Positions 37,412 to 46,104 of a stretch of 64,000 bases of DNA are shown here, in pieces. Numbering within the stretch: the stretch's first letter is position 1; every line of letters starts with the position of its first letter. Made by a program: the position numbers and the translations under genes. Origin of the DNA: Dehalobacterium sp040766325 (GTDB lineage Bacteria; Bacillota; Dehalobacteriia; Dehalobacteriales; Dehalobacteriaceae). The stretch is from positions 62,001-126,000 of the forward strand of contig JAXGQR010000001.1 of NCBI GenBank assembly GCA_040766325.1. Reading direction: 5' to 3'. Under the pieces are notes generated by a model. The model made no database searches, was not told the origin of the DNA, and saw only the letters and a program-made list of their open reading frames with translations.

Positions 37412-37981
37412 ATGAATACCGTTTCAGCACCAGCAATACCTCGTTGGAAGACAGCGCTCAACATGATCATTAATCCGGGTGAAGTGGTGAAAAACCAGAT
37501 GATCAAGATTCCCTGGCCGTATTCCCTGATGGTTTCCGGGTTGTCCTTTACGCTTTTTTTTCTACAAACAGGCCTGGACCTGCAGCGGAACGGGCAGGTT
37601 GAAACAAGTACGGTGATTTTGATAACCATGCTGGGACTCTTATACGGAACAGTGGGGATTGCTTTGCTGGCCGTGATGGTCTGGGCCTTATCCCAGGCGC
37701 AGCAGCATGGTTTCACTATGGGTTGGGCCATATCCACCTTTTCACTGGGGTATTCGGCAACTTTTGTCTATGCCTTAAGCGGCTTGATCTTTTCCCTGGC
37801 TTTAGGTTGGAAGACCGCGGTCGCCTTTGGCGTTACCGGAGTTCTCTGGGCACTAAGGCCCACTATGTACACCATAAAACAAATGTCAGGGGAAAGGACC
37901 GCTTTCAGCATTGCCATGACCACCCTCTGCGGAGCGATTCTTCTGATCGGTTGGGCCTTGCTGGGGAAATTCGGCGGTTGA
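37412..37981 (+). CDS. Yip1-like integral membrane protein
   Basis: A 189-residue membrane protein with about five spans. The opening WKTALNMIINPGEVVKNQ resembles the start of Yip1/DUF1282 proteins, where a 'P' loop precedes the first membrane helix. RBS GGAGGGAG precedes the ATG. It lies 76 bp after the small PH-like gene and 42 bp before another membrane protein, so all are likely co-transcribed. No function is known. Confidence 0.6.
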   Translation: MNTVSAPAIPRWKTALNMIINPGEVVKNQMIKIPWPYSLMVSGLSFTLFFLQTGLDLQRNGQVETSTVILITMLGLLYGTVGIALLAVMVWALSQAQQHGFTMGWAISTFSLGYSATFVYALSGLIFSLALGWKTAVAFGVTGVLWALRPTMYTIKQMSGERTAFSIAMTTLCGAILLIGWALLGKFGG

Positions 37982-38023
37982 TGGCTTTAAGAGAGATCAA
38001 TGAAGAGATAGGGGGATGAAAAC

Positions 38024-38515
38024 GTGGATACCAGAATGGGATATGCAGGAGGAGCCAGACCGGCAGGGGTTAAATTATGGCCGGCTTATCTATGCTTCAT
38101 AATATTCGGGATATTGATGCCCTTCAGCCGACCGGAATTTAAATTTACTACCTTGATATATTCGCTGATTGTGGCCATCATCGTAGGCTTACTGGCAGTG
38201 AATCTGCTGATCATAGCTTTTAACAGCGGCAATGCAGCTTTGCGGCAGGCAAAGGGAGGATTTGCCCGGGAAGCTGTTGGGACGGGGATGCTGTTTATGA
38301 TCCCCTTTACAGTTTTGGCAGTACTGGCCTTGGCCTTACTGGGCTGGAACGCGGTGATGCCCTTTGCTTCGTCAGCCATTACTACGGCAGCAGCAACGGC
38401 AGGGTCCGAAGCGATGAAAAGAGGCGCCCAGGGCGTGAAAAACGTCATGATTCCAACCCTGGTGGCCATGGTGCTTTCGACGGCATGGATGATGCTGGCC
38501 GGCATCCTTCCTTAG
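38024..38515 (+). CDS. Four-span membrane protein of unknown function
   Basis: A 163-residue protein starting at GTG 38024 after GGGGGATG. Four hydrophobic spans (about residues 17-35, 44-70, 84-112, 142-163) and an Ala/Thr-rich loop between spans three and four. It ends seven bases before the giant protein's frame, indicating coupled translation. No family is recognised. Confidence 0.6.
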   Translation: MDTRMGYAGGARPAGVKLWPAYLCFIIFGILMPFSRPEFKFTTLIYSLIVAIIVGLLAVNLLIIAFNSGNAALRQAKGGFAREAVGTGMLFMIPFTVLAVLALALLGWNAVMPFASSAITTAAATAGSEAMKRGAQGVKNVMIPTLVAMVLSTAWMMLAGILP

Positions 38516-38522
38516 GAAAGGG

Positions 38523-41500
38523 GTGAGAGATTTGTTGAATTTATCAATTGCGTGCAACAAAAAAAGAATAGATAAACATTTCCTGTCGCTTTTGGCGCTG
38601 TGCCTGGTTTTTACCTTATTGATGGTTAATGCCTTCCCTGAGAAAACGCTGGCTGCAGGTGTCGGTGATGTTGTTACCCAGGTAACCAATGATAATCTGG
38701 GTTCAGCGGAATTCAATTTCGGGCAGGAAGAAGCTACCGGTTATGGTTTTGACATCCATGCCGGTATGGGTGACCTTGGTAGTGGCGGTTGTCAGCTCAG
38801 CGTTTTGGGGCCGGCCCAGCAGGATGAAATCCAAATTATGATCGACTATATAGATAGCATATCCCAGGTCAGTTATATGCAAACTACCCAGCTAAAGGGA
38901 TGTGAATTGAGAGAATACGATACCGAATACGGCGTAGGTATCGGGATCATCCTGCCGGATTATTTTATCACGGTGGAAACAATGGAAACCGGCCAAAGTA
39001 AGGATGCTGATATGGCTTTTGCCAAGAAAATTGCTCAGCAGACGATCGATGGAATGGAAAGGGCAGGGCTTTTAAGTCAGGCAGCCCCGGATATCGAATC
39101 AGGGACTTCCGAAGAAGAAAAACCAGCCGCAGGTATTGACTCGGAAGCCTCTCTGCCTGCCGCTGCAGAACCAGTTGATGAGCCGGTACTCGTGGCAGAT
39201 ACGACTAATATTATGGCTGTTTACAATGGACCGACGGTACCTACCACCTTTAGCATCGATAGTCCCCACCTGGTTACCGAGATTCACAACTATCACTGGA
39301 ATGATGCCCAGGGGGCAGCCCCTGGAACCATAGGTTTACAGGACCAGAACGGGAAAATGTATGGCCCCTGGCAGGCGGTGGCCACGCCGGGACAAGGGGG
39401 AGTACCCAATGCTAACTGGTTTGTTTATCCCAAAATTGTCATTCCGGCCGGGACCTATACTATCATTGATTCTGATCCGTCCACCTGGTCTCAAAATGGG
39501 GATTCGGGCGGCAAAGGTATGTCATACGTGAAGGCTACGCCTCATTTTGAAATAACCGGCGCAGCTCCCACAGGTACAGGGAATGCACCGGGAAGCTATC
39601 CGACAGGAGATAGCCACAGCCCGGCAGGAGTTGGTTCCGTCGGCAGTATCCCCGGACCGTCAAACACTACTGAAGCGGTCACAGGCGTCGTCGCGCCCGG
39701 ATTGATCGCCATCGCCTTAGGAGCTTTGGGTAGCCTGGGCGGCGGAGGGTTTAGCCCGCCTGCAGGCGGTGTACCTATTCCCCCTACTGGCGGAGGAGCA
39801 CCGGGGATGGCCCAGGCGACCGGTCGGTTAGGACGTCGGGGCAGAGAAGAGATCCTGGTCGACACAAGGGATATGTCACCTGGTGGTGGGATCCAGGAAA
39901 ATCCGGCTGACCAGGGTATCTATATCGAGACCGAACGGGAAGCCGGCCTGTTTGTACAACCGGAACCTCTGATTAATGATCCGGGACCGGAAATTTTCAT
40001 CGATACCATTGATATGAATCAGCAGGCCATCGATATCAGGGAAGCAGGGGGAGAACCGGGCATCCATATCGACACCACAGATATGTTTGAAGGAAATCAG
40101 GCCATCGGTGCATCCGGTGACCAGGAGATCTTTATTGAGACGGAAGCAGAAGCCGGTTTGTTTACCCAGCCGGAACCCCTGATTAATGATCCGGGACCGG
40201 AGATTTTCATCGATACCCTTGATATGCAGGAACAAGCCGGTGGTATCAGGGAAGCAGGGGGAGAACCGAGCATCCAGATCGACACTGGGGCTATGGCAGA
40301 TCTAGAGATGGAACCACAGGCCTTCAGTGCCCGGGAAGGAGAAGCAGGAGGAGTACATTTTGCTGCTGCTGAAGAAAGCCAGGGAACTCCCATTGCTGAC
40401 CAGGCCGAACACCTGTATATGGATACTGAAGAAACAGAAATTCTGCGCGATTCCGGTTCTCTGGAGGACAATGGGGGGACGGAAGCGGCTCCGGAAACGA
40501 CAGTGGTAACTGAAGAAACCTTTGACCAGAACGGGTTTGATGCAGAAGGTTATGACCGGGAAGGATTTAATCAAGCGGGTTATGATCGAGACGGCTTTGA
40601 CAAAGAGGGCTTCGATAAAGCCGGTTATAACAGTGAGGGTTTTGACCAGGATGGTTTCAATGAAGCCGGATTCAATGCGCAAGGTTATGACCGTGCAGGT
40701 TTTGATGTCAATGGTTTTGATGCCGAGGGCTTCAATAAAGCTGGTTTCAATGTCGAAGGTTATGATAAGAATGGTTTCGACCGGCTCGGTTTTGACAAAG
40801 AGGGCTACAATCAGGAAGGGTTCGACCAGAAAGGCTATGACCGGGAAGGCTTCGGACGGAATGGTTATGATGCCGAAGGCTTCAATCGGGAAGGTTTCGA
40901 TCAGGAGGGTTTTAACAAAGAAGGCTATAACCAGGCGGGTTTTGATAAAGAAGGTTTCAACCAAGCAGGCTTTGATAAAGAGGGCTTCGATCGTCAGGGC
41001 TTCGACAAGCAGGGACTGGATCGGGAAGGCTTCGATAAAGCCGGATTTGATGTGGAAGGCTACGACCGGCAGGGCTTTGATCAGGAGGGTTTTGACAAAG
41101 AAGGCTTCAACCGGGAAGGTTTCGATCAGGCGGGCTTTGACAAAGAAGGCTTCAATCAGGAGGGCTTTGATAAAGAAGGCTTCGATCGTCAGGGCTTCGA
41201 CAAGCAGGGACTGGATCGGGAAGGCTTCAATAAAGCCGGATTTGACGCGGAAGGCTTTGATCGGCAAGGCTATGATATCAATGGATACGACCGCAAGGGC
41301 TTCAATCGCAGCGGCTTTGATGCCAAAGGGTTTGATAAACAGGGTTACGATAAGGAAGGGTTCAACAAGGATGGTTGGGACCGGGAAGGCTATGATCGTA
41401 ACGGTTTTGATGATCAGGGCTGGGATCGGGAAGGCTACGACAAGTTCGGTTATGATGAGGAAGGTTACGATCGGGATGGCTATAACCGGGAAGGCCAGTC

Positions 41501-43136
41501 CAAAGAGGGTTATGACGCTGACGGCTATGATAAGAATGGGTTCAATGAAAACGGCTTTGATCGTGATGGCTATGATCGGGAAGGTTTCGATTTTGAAGGA
41601 TACAACCGCAGCGGCCGTGATCCCTGGGGCTATGATCGGCAGGGATATGGAAAGGACGGATATCACTGGAGCGGCTATAATGCCGATGGCTACAACCGGG
41701 AGGGGATGCACTGGACAGATAATCCCTATGAGGGTGACAGCCCCTTTAATGTGGATGTAGCACGTAATCCCTTTGATGGAGGAATCGTTATAGTTGATGG
41801 TGTGAGCGGTGGTAGTGATTTGTCAGAAGGATGGAAGCCGACTAAGCCGCCCCTGGGAGAACCATATCATCAGACCGTGGAAAAATACGGAGCCAAACCA
41901 TGGACCGATGAGATCCCGGCGCCGGAACCGGAAAGACCATCCATACCTTCGACAGAGGATAGCGGTGTGATCGGACCGGAAGATCCTATGAATACTTTGA
42001 AGAATCATGATATCCCGATCCCTGAAGAGGATGTTCCCCAGGGTGAATGGCCGGGATCTGAACCAGAAGAGCGATTCCCCGGAGATCAAATTCCGGAGAC
42101 ACAATCGAACACGTTTGATTACACGGATCCGGAAACGGGTGTCACTTCCACTTATGAATATGAACCTGGATATTTGGGACCCCGGCATGGAGACCGGCAG
42201 ATCCTGACAGGTGGGGGTGATGGGCAGACCTATGAAATCGAATTCAATGCGGTCACCGGGAAATGGGTAAATACGGAGTCCGGAAATGAATTTGATCCCA
42301 GTCGCTTTGAGTCCTGGCAGAGGGATGTAGCCGAAGACAAGCGGCGGGCTGCAATTGATCTGGAAAAGATGGCTCGACGGGAGGATGCTAACAGCAAAGC
42401 CATAGACAAAAACCTGGAAGATTGGCGCAAGCTGGAGCAAATGCAAAAAGCAGCTGACAAATATAATATCGGAACACCCGGTGGACCGGGAGACGTTGAC
42501 AAAGCAATCCAAAACCTGAAGGATGATATGTTGGCCGGCAAAGAACTGGATCAGGAAAAAATGGATAAGATCCGTCGGGTCATCGATAATCGCATCCAGG
42601 GGCAAACCACTGCCGATACCGGGGAACGCTGGAACGAGGATTGGTTTAAAAACCTGGGCTGGGCCTTGGAAGCCAATGCAGCTACTGCTCGGGAAGTAGT
42701 GACCGGTGAAAAGGCAGATGGCAGTACTTCTTGGCTGGGCATGGGAGCCAGGATCATGATCATGGCGGCTACCGGTGGGTTGGCCGGGGGCGCAAGTCTC
42801 ACTTACGTCACTCTAGACGGAGCAATGAATGTAGCGGAAGCGATGTACCGCATTAAGGATGAGATCGATAAAGGCGGATCTGATTTCAGAGCCGTCTCCA
42901 AAGCAGTCGGACTATTTGTTCTGGGAGAAGAAATGGGCTGGCTGGCCGGAGAGGCCGGGGGCAGGGTCATGGGTGAGCTGTTTGAGCGCTTCCCCGCCTT
43001 CAGCAATCAGGCAGCTGATCTTATCGAGAATGCATTCCTGAAGGCCAGCGCCAAGAATCAGGTGTGGAGCAAGGCACTGGGTATGGTGACCCAGGAATCA
43101 GCAAGTCCTCCCTTGATCAGATTAATAAGCGATTAG
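38523..43136 (+). CDS. Giant secreted/membrane protein with pentapeptide [FY][DN]xxG repeats
   Basis: A 1537-residue frame; the true start may be GTG 38523 or TTG 38532/38535 after AAAGGGGTGAG. Order: a signal segment (LLALCLVFTLLMVNAF) ending TLAAG near residue 45; an unknown domain to ~180; a beta-rich domain (~225-345); a hydrophobic Gly-rich stretch (~385-430); a duplicated block with h-D/E-T-x-x-M motifs (~440-600); about 79 tandem [FY][DN]xxG repeats (667-1061); a Pro/Glu-rich linker; a charged helical region (~1260-1375); and a hydrophobic Gly/Ala-rich segment (IMIMAATGGLAGGASLTYVT). The stop at 43134-43136 probably reflects a frameshift: the same protein seems to continue to 44861. 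The role is unknown; surface display or a polymorphic-toxin-like layout are possibilities. Confidence 0.65.
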   Translation: MRDLLNLSIACNKKRIDKHFLSLLALCLVFTLLMVNAFPEKTLAAGVGDVVTQVTNDNLGSAEFNFGQEEATGYGFDIHAGMGDLGSGGCQLSVLGPAQQDEIQIMIDYIDSISQVSYMQTTQLKGCELREYDTEYGVGIGIILPDYFITVETMETGQSKDADMAFAKKIAQQTIDGMERAGLLSQAAPDIESGTSEEEKPAAGIDSEASLPAAAEPVDEPVLVADTTNIMAVYNGPTVPTTFSIDSPHLVTEIHNYHWNDAQGAAPGTIGLQDQNGKMYGPWQAVATPGQGGVPNANWFVYPKIVIPAGTYTIIDSDPSTWSQNGDSGGKGMSYVKATPHFEITGAAPTGTGNAPGSYPTGDSHSPAGVGSVGSIPGPSNTTEAVTGVVAPGLIAIALGALGSLGGGGFSPPAGGVPIPPTGGGAPGMAQATGRLGRRGREEILVDTRDMSPGGGIQENPADQGIYIETEREAGLFVQPEPLINDPGPEIFIDTIDMNQQAIDIREAGGEPGIHIDTTDMFEGNQAIGASGDQEIFIETEAEAGLFTQPEPLINDPGPEIFIDTLDMQEQAGGIREAGGEPSIQIDTGAMADLEMEPQAFSAREGEAGGVHFAAAEESQGTPIADQAEHLYMDTEETEILRDSGSLEDNGGTEAAPETTVVTEETFDQNGFDAEGYDREGFNQAGYDRDGFDKEGFDKAGYNSEGFDQDGFNEAGFNAQGYDRAGFDVNGFDAEGFNKAGFNVEGYDKNGFDRLGFDKEGYNQEGFDQKGYDREGFGRNGYDAEGFNREGFDQEGFNKEGYNQAGFDKEGFNQAGFDKEGFDRQGFDKQGLDREGFDKAGFDVEGYDRQGFDQEGFDKEGFNREGFDQAGFDKEGFNQEGFDKEGFDRQGFDKQGLDREGFNKAGFDAEGFDRQGYDINGYDRKGFNRSGFDAKGFDKQGYDKEGFNKDGWDREGYDRNGFDDQGWDREGYDKFGYDEEGYDRDGYNREGQSKEGYDADGYDKNGFNENGFDRDGYDREGFDFEGYNRSGRDPWGYDRQGYGKDGYHWSGYNADGYNREGMHWTDNPYEGDSPFNVDVARNPFDGGIVIVDGVSGGSDLSEGWKPTKPPLGEPYHQTVEKYGAKPWTDEIPAPEPERPSIPSTEDSGVIGPEDPMNTLKNHDIPIPEEDVPQGEWPGSEPEERFPGDQIPETQSNTFDYTDPETGVTSTYEYEPGYLGPRHGDRQILTGGGDGQTYEIEFNAVTGKWVNTESGNEFDPSRFESWQRDVAEDKRRAAIDLEKMARREDANSKAIDKNLEDWRKLEQMQKAADKYNIGTPGGPGDVDKAIQNLKDDMLAGKELDQEKMDKIRRVIDNRIQGQTTADTGERWNEDWFKNLGWALEANAATAREVVTGEKADGSTSWLGMGARIMIMAATGGLAGGASLTYVTLDGAMNVAEAMYRIKDEIDKGGSDFRAVSKAVGLFVLGEEMGWLAGEAGGRVMGELFERFPAFSNQAADLIENAFLKASAKNQVWSKALGMVTQESASPPLIRLISD
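40521..41706 (+). repeat. Tandem 15-bp repeats encoding [FY][DN]xxG
   Basis: About 79 uninterrupted units of 15 bp, each encoding Phe/Tyr, Asp/Asn, two variable mostly charged residues, then Gly (for example FDKEG, YDRDG, FNQAG). A longer-order repeat is also visible: the series FDKEG FDRQG FDKQG LDREG recurs after 180 bp (12 units; near 40974 and 41154). No insertion or deletion breaks the 15-bp period. Confidence 0.92.
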
Positions 43137-43325
43137 TGGATATAGGCGGTGACCGGGCGGCCAGGGAAATCATCGATAGTGCCGGGACAGATTTTGGACT
43201 GAGATCAGTGGCGGATTCCTTCGATGATGTGACTAAAGGTGCCGGAAAAACAGCCGCAGGTACCACCGGAGATGTGACGAGCAGAGCTACCAGATCTACA
43301 ACCGAAGGCTGGACAGATGTCGTAG

Positions 43326-44861
43326 ATGGAGGGGGCACAACAAGCTGCTGGAACTAGAGGGGGCAGAGCTCCTTCGGGCAGTGATGACATATCCGGAGGG
43401 ACCGGCAGAGCAGCCTCCACCAAGACTTCTCCATCAGGGGGCGACGGACCTGGTGGAACACCTGGCGGAAGAACGGCCGGTAGCGCAGGCGATGGACCGG
43501 GCGGGCCACCCAGAGGCGGAGACGATGGACCTGGTGGACCACCTGGCGGCGGAGACGATCTGCCGGGCGAACCGGATAATTTGCCATTGAACCGCGGTGG
43601 CAGGACCCCGGATGAAGTTTTGGCTGATCCGGCGGCTCTAAACAGGGCGGAAAGAAGCGTACAGCAGAATATGAAGAACTTTGATCAATTACCCCCGTCC
43701 AAACAACAGGAATTGATCAGAGATCAGGCCATTTATGATGAATATCGGATGCAGGCGGAGGAAAGAGTCTGGAATCTGGCTGACAGAGTCCAACGAGGCG
43801 AACCGCTGACGGTTGAGGATATCATGGAAATGAAATCTGATCCGGCTTCCATGAGAACACTGAAAAACCTTGAGGAAATGGATGGCTTAGGATCTCAATT
43901 GACACCCCAGGAAGCTCAGGGGATCCAAAGAGAGTTCAACAATGTCATGGATGAGTATGTACATCAACCATCTTATCGGAGCGTAGAGGATCACCTGCAT
44001 AACCGCTATCCGAATGTTGATCCGGAGGGGATAAGGGTCAGAACGGTACGCACACCAGGTACAGAACCGACTGATTTCAATATCAATACGGATAATGATG
44101 TGATTGCTGAAAGACTGGTAAATGGCCCCCATGGACCTGAATGGGTGGAGATCCCCAAAGGGGAGTGGGAAGATACCTACTATAAGGCTTTGGCAGAGAA
44201 TTCCGGTTTCAGTGCTGAAGAGGCTGGGCGTCGTTTTCCTGATACGGACTGGGCCAACATGGATGAAGCAGCCCAATACCGGCAATGGGCCAAACATCAC
44301 GAAGAAGCTGCTATGGATCAGTTTGATCTTTCTGCCGGCAGGGATTTCAGCGACCAGCGGACCTGGCGTATACCGGATGGGGACCTGCCGGGCAGGCCGA
44401 TGATCGAACTTACGGAAGATGAGATCGCCCGCGGGGTGGATTTTGTAACCATCGATGGAAGACCGATGCGGCCTTCCACCGGTTATGAACTGACACAAAG
44501 AGGGCAGGGGACCATGCTGGATCCGGAACAACTGTCCATGATGGAACAGCATAAATTCGACGATTACTGGAACGCAGGAGATACTCCCGCACAAGTGATG
44601 CGCAATCAGACTGAGGCCATGGAACAATTGCGTAAAACGGCTTCTGTGGCAGAAACGGTGGAAAGAAGTTATCGGGATATGGGATACCGGGTGGAAGCCA
44701 TGCCTGATAATATGAAACAGGCGATCGCAGTGATCAGAAACAATGATCTTTCACCGGCGGCGCGGGCTGTCCGTTTGCAGGAATTGGGATATACTTCCCC
44801 TGGAGACTTTTTGAATAAAGTAAGCAGTCGTATCGGCGCCATCAGAACCGCTCAGAGATAA
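43326..44861 (+). CDS. C-terminal part of the giant repeat protein (frame-separated)
   Basis: A 511-residue frame in the same phase as the giant protein but separated by a stop. Between about 43100 and 43320 the coding sense continues in a second frame (GISKSSLDQINKRLVDIGGD to STTEGWTDVVDG), then returns near a GGGGG run at 43329. So two compensating indels appear to divide one ~2100-residue protein. This part begins with a Gly/Pro/Asp-rich linker (GGDGPGGTPGG, GGPPGGGDD), then a ~400-residue mostly helical domain rich in Asp, Glu and Arg (VRTVRTPGTEPTDFNINTDN, later PGRPMIELTEDEIARGVDF). I recognise no enzymatic motif. A toxin-like C-terminal domain is possible but unsupported. Confidence 0.55.
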   Translation: MEGAQQAAGTRGGRAPSGSDDISGGTGRAASTKTSPSGGDGPGGTPGGRTAGSAGDGPGGPPRGGDDGPGGPPGGGDDLPGEPDNLPLNRGGRTPDEVLADPAALNRAERSVQQNMKNFDQLPPSKQQELIRDQAIYDEYRMQAEERVWNLADRVQRGEPLTVEDIMEMKSDPASMRTLKNLEEMDGLGSQLTPQEAQGIQREFNNVMDEYVHQPSYRSVEDHLHNRYPNVDPEGIRVRTVRTPGTEPTDFNINTDNDVIAERLVNGPHGPEWVEIPKGEWEDTYYKALAENSGFSAEEAGRRFPDTDWANMDEAAQYRQWAKHHEEAAMDQFDLSAGRDFSDQRTWRIPDGDLPGRPMIELTEDEIARGVDFVTIDGRPMRPSTGYELTQRGQGTMLDPEQLSMMEQHKFDDYWNAGDTPAQVMRNQTEAMEQLRKTASVAETVERSYRDMGYRVEAMPDNMKQAIAVIRNNDLSPAARAVRLQELGYTSPGDFLNKVSSRIGAIRTAQR

Positions 44862-44892
44862 AAGAAGAAAATATTAGACAGGAGGCATTGAT

Positions 44893-46023
44893 GTGGAAAT
44901 GAACACAGAAAATCCGGGCAGCGTTGAGGTATTCAAGCTGGCTCCGGCAGATATTAATCATTTGTACAGACGCTCCGGATTGACTGGGAATCCCCTTTCG
45001 TCTTACCGCTATCATGCGGAACAGGCTGCCACCAGCAGTCCTTCAGAATTATTCAAACCGCTGGCGGAAAGTGCTAATTTTGCATCGATTGCAAAAAAAA
45101 TGCTGGCACCGGATTTGAAAATCGAATTCAAACGCGGGGGAGCCGGTTCCGCAGAAGAAACATATCTGGCCCTTCTCTCCCTAGAAGATAATGACGTTCT
45201 AGCCCATTTTATAGGTCAAGATGGAAATATATTGCTGCTGTTTTTTGATAATGAAGAAGCGTTTTTAAAATGGTGGTCGGGCATTTATGCCTCAAAAGCA
45301 GCCAGCACTTACCAGCCGGTGTTTCCTGATGCTATGTCTCTGGAAGTCCTGGTTTGTGCCCTGCACTGTATCGACATTTATCGCCGTGCCTACATGGAAA
45401 GCATGCTGGAATACCGGGGCGGCCTGGATCTGGCCATTAGCACCCAGGATTTTGTTCAATTGCTCAAACGCGCCCTGTCCAGTCAGGACAAACGGTGGCT
45501 TTTGCCCACCATGTTTGAGATCACTCCCGGGCTAAAAGAGATCAATATCGCCTTGAAACCGGAACATATTAAAAAAGTTCAGGAACTGGGCTTTTTGACC
45601 GACAATGAAAACCCCTTGACCTTGGGAGAACGTGCGCGGCTGATGGGTACGGAGATTATTACCGGCTGGCTGGGGTCTATCGGCTGTCAGGCTACGGCTT
45701 TGATCAACGGTCAGGAGAAAAGCCTTTCCCGGATTTTTCTGACACCCACGGCTTTTGCTAATCACTTGTTCTCCTTTGAGATTGGGGCAGGAGGCGATGC
45801 GCGGTTTCGTCATCAGGCCAGCACCATGCCTGAACTGATCCAGACCATGATGAAATGGATTGAGGCTCTGCAAAAAGTAATCGGCGGCACCGGCCCGGCC
45901 AAAGCCGCCAAAGCTGCCAAAGCTGCCAAAGGGGAAACCCCGGCGATGAGATTTTGCGGGCAGTGCGGGGCGAAATTGAAACCCGGCAAGAAATTTTGCA
46001 CCAAATGTGGAAAACCACTATAA
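44893..46023 (+). CDS. Unknown protein with C-terminal zinc ribbon
   Basis: A 376-residue soluble protein. Residues 1-330 form an alpha/beta domain with no family I recognise, vaguely reminiscent of EspG-type secretion chaperones (low confidence). An AAKAAKAAKAAK linker made of short DNA repeats follows, and a C-terminal zinc ribbon FCGQCGAKLKPGKKFCTKCG closes it. GTG 44893 lies after CAGGAGGC; ATG 44899 is an alternative. It starts 31 bp after the giant protein. Confidence 0.6.
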   Translation: MEMNTENPGSVEVFKLAPADINHLYRRSGLTGNPLSSYRYHAEQAATSSPSELFKPLAESANFASIAKKMLAPDLKIEFKRGGAGSAEETYLALLSLEDNDVLAHFIGQDGNILLLFFDNEEAFLKWWSGIYASKAASTYQPVFPDAMSLEVLVCALHCIDIYRRAYMESMLEYRGGLDLAISTQDFVQLLKRALSSQDKRWLLPTMFEITPGLKEINIALKPEHIKKVQELGFLTDNENPLTLGERARLMGTEIITGWLGSIGCQATALINGQEKSLSRIFLTPTAFANHLFSFEIGAGGDARFRHQASTMPELIQTMMKWIEALQKVIGGTGPAKAAKAAKAAKGETPAMRFCGQCGAKLKPGKKFCTKCGKPL

Positions 46024-46104
46024 AAGGTACATATAAATAAACCGACATAAAGTACCCATATTAAGTACCCAAAACATGAACCAGATAAAAGGAAGTGAAA
46101 GGAT

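Noticed and set aside
40521..41706. CRISPR-like array
   Set aside because: The 15-bp units are contiguous, without spacers, and lie inside a coding frame.
40302..41711. A 469-residue minus-strand open frame and a 412-residue plus-strand frame across the pentapeptide-repeat region
   Set aside because: Both are low-complexity mirror translations of the 15-bp repeat (Ile/Val/Ala-rich and Arg/Lys/Met/Ser-rich). The [FY][DN]xxG frame continues the flanking domains and has the proper codon pattern.
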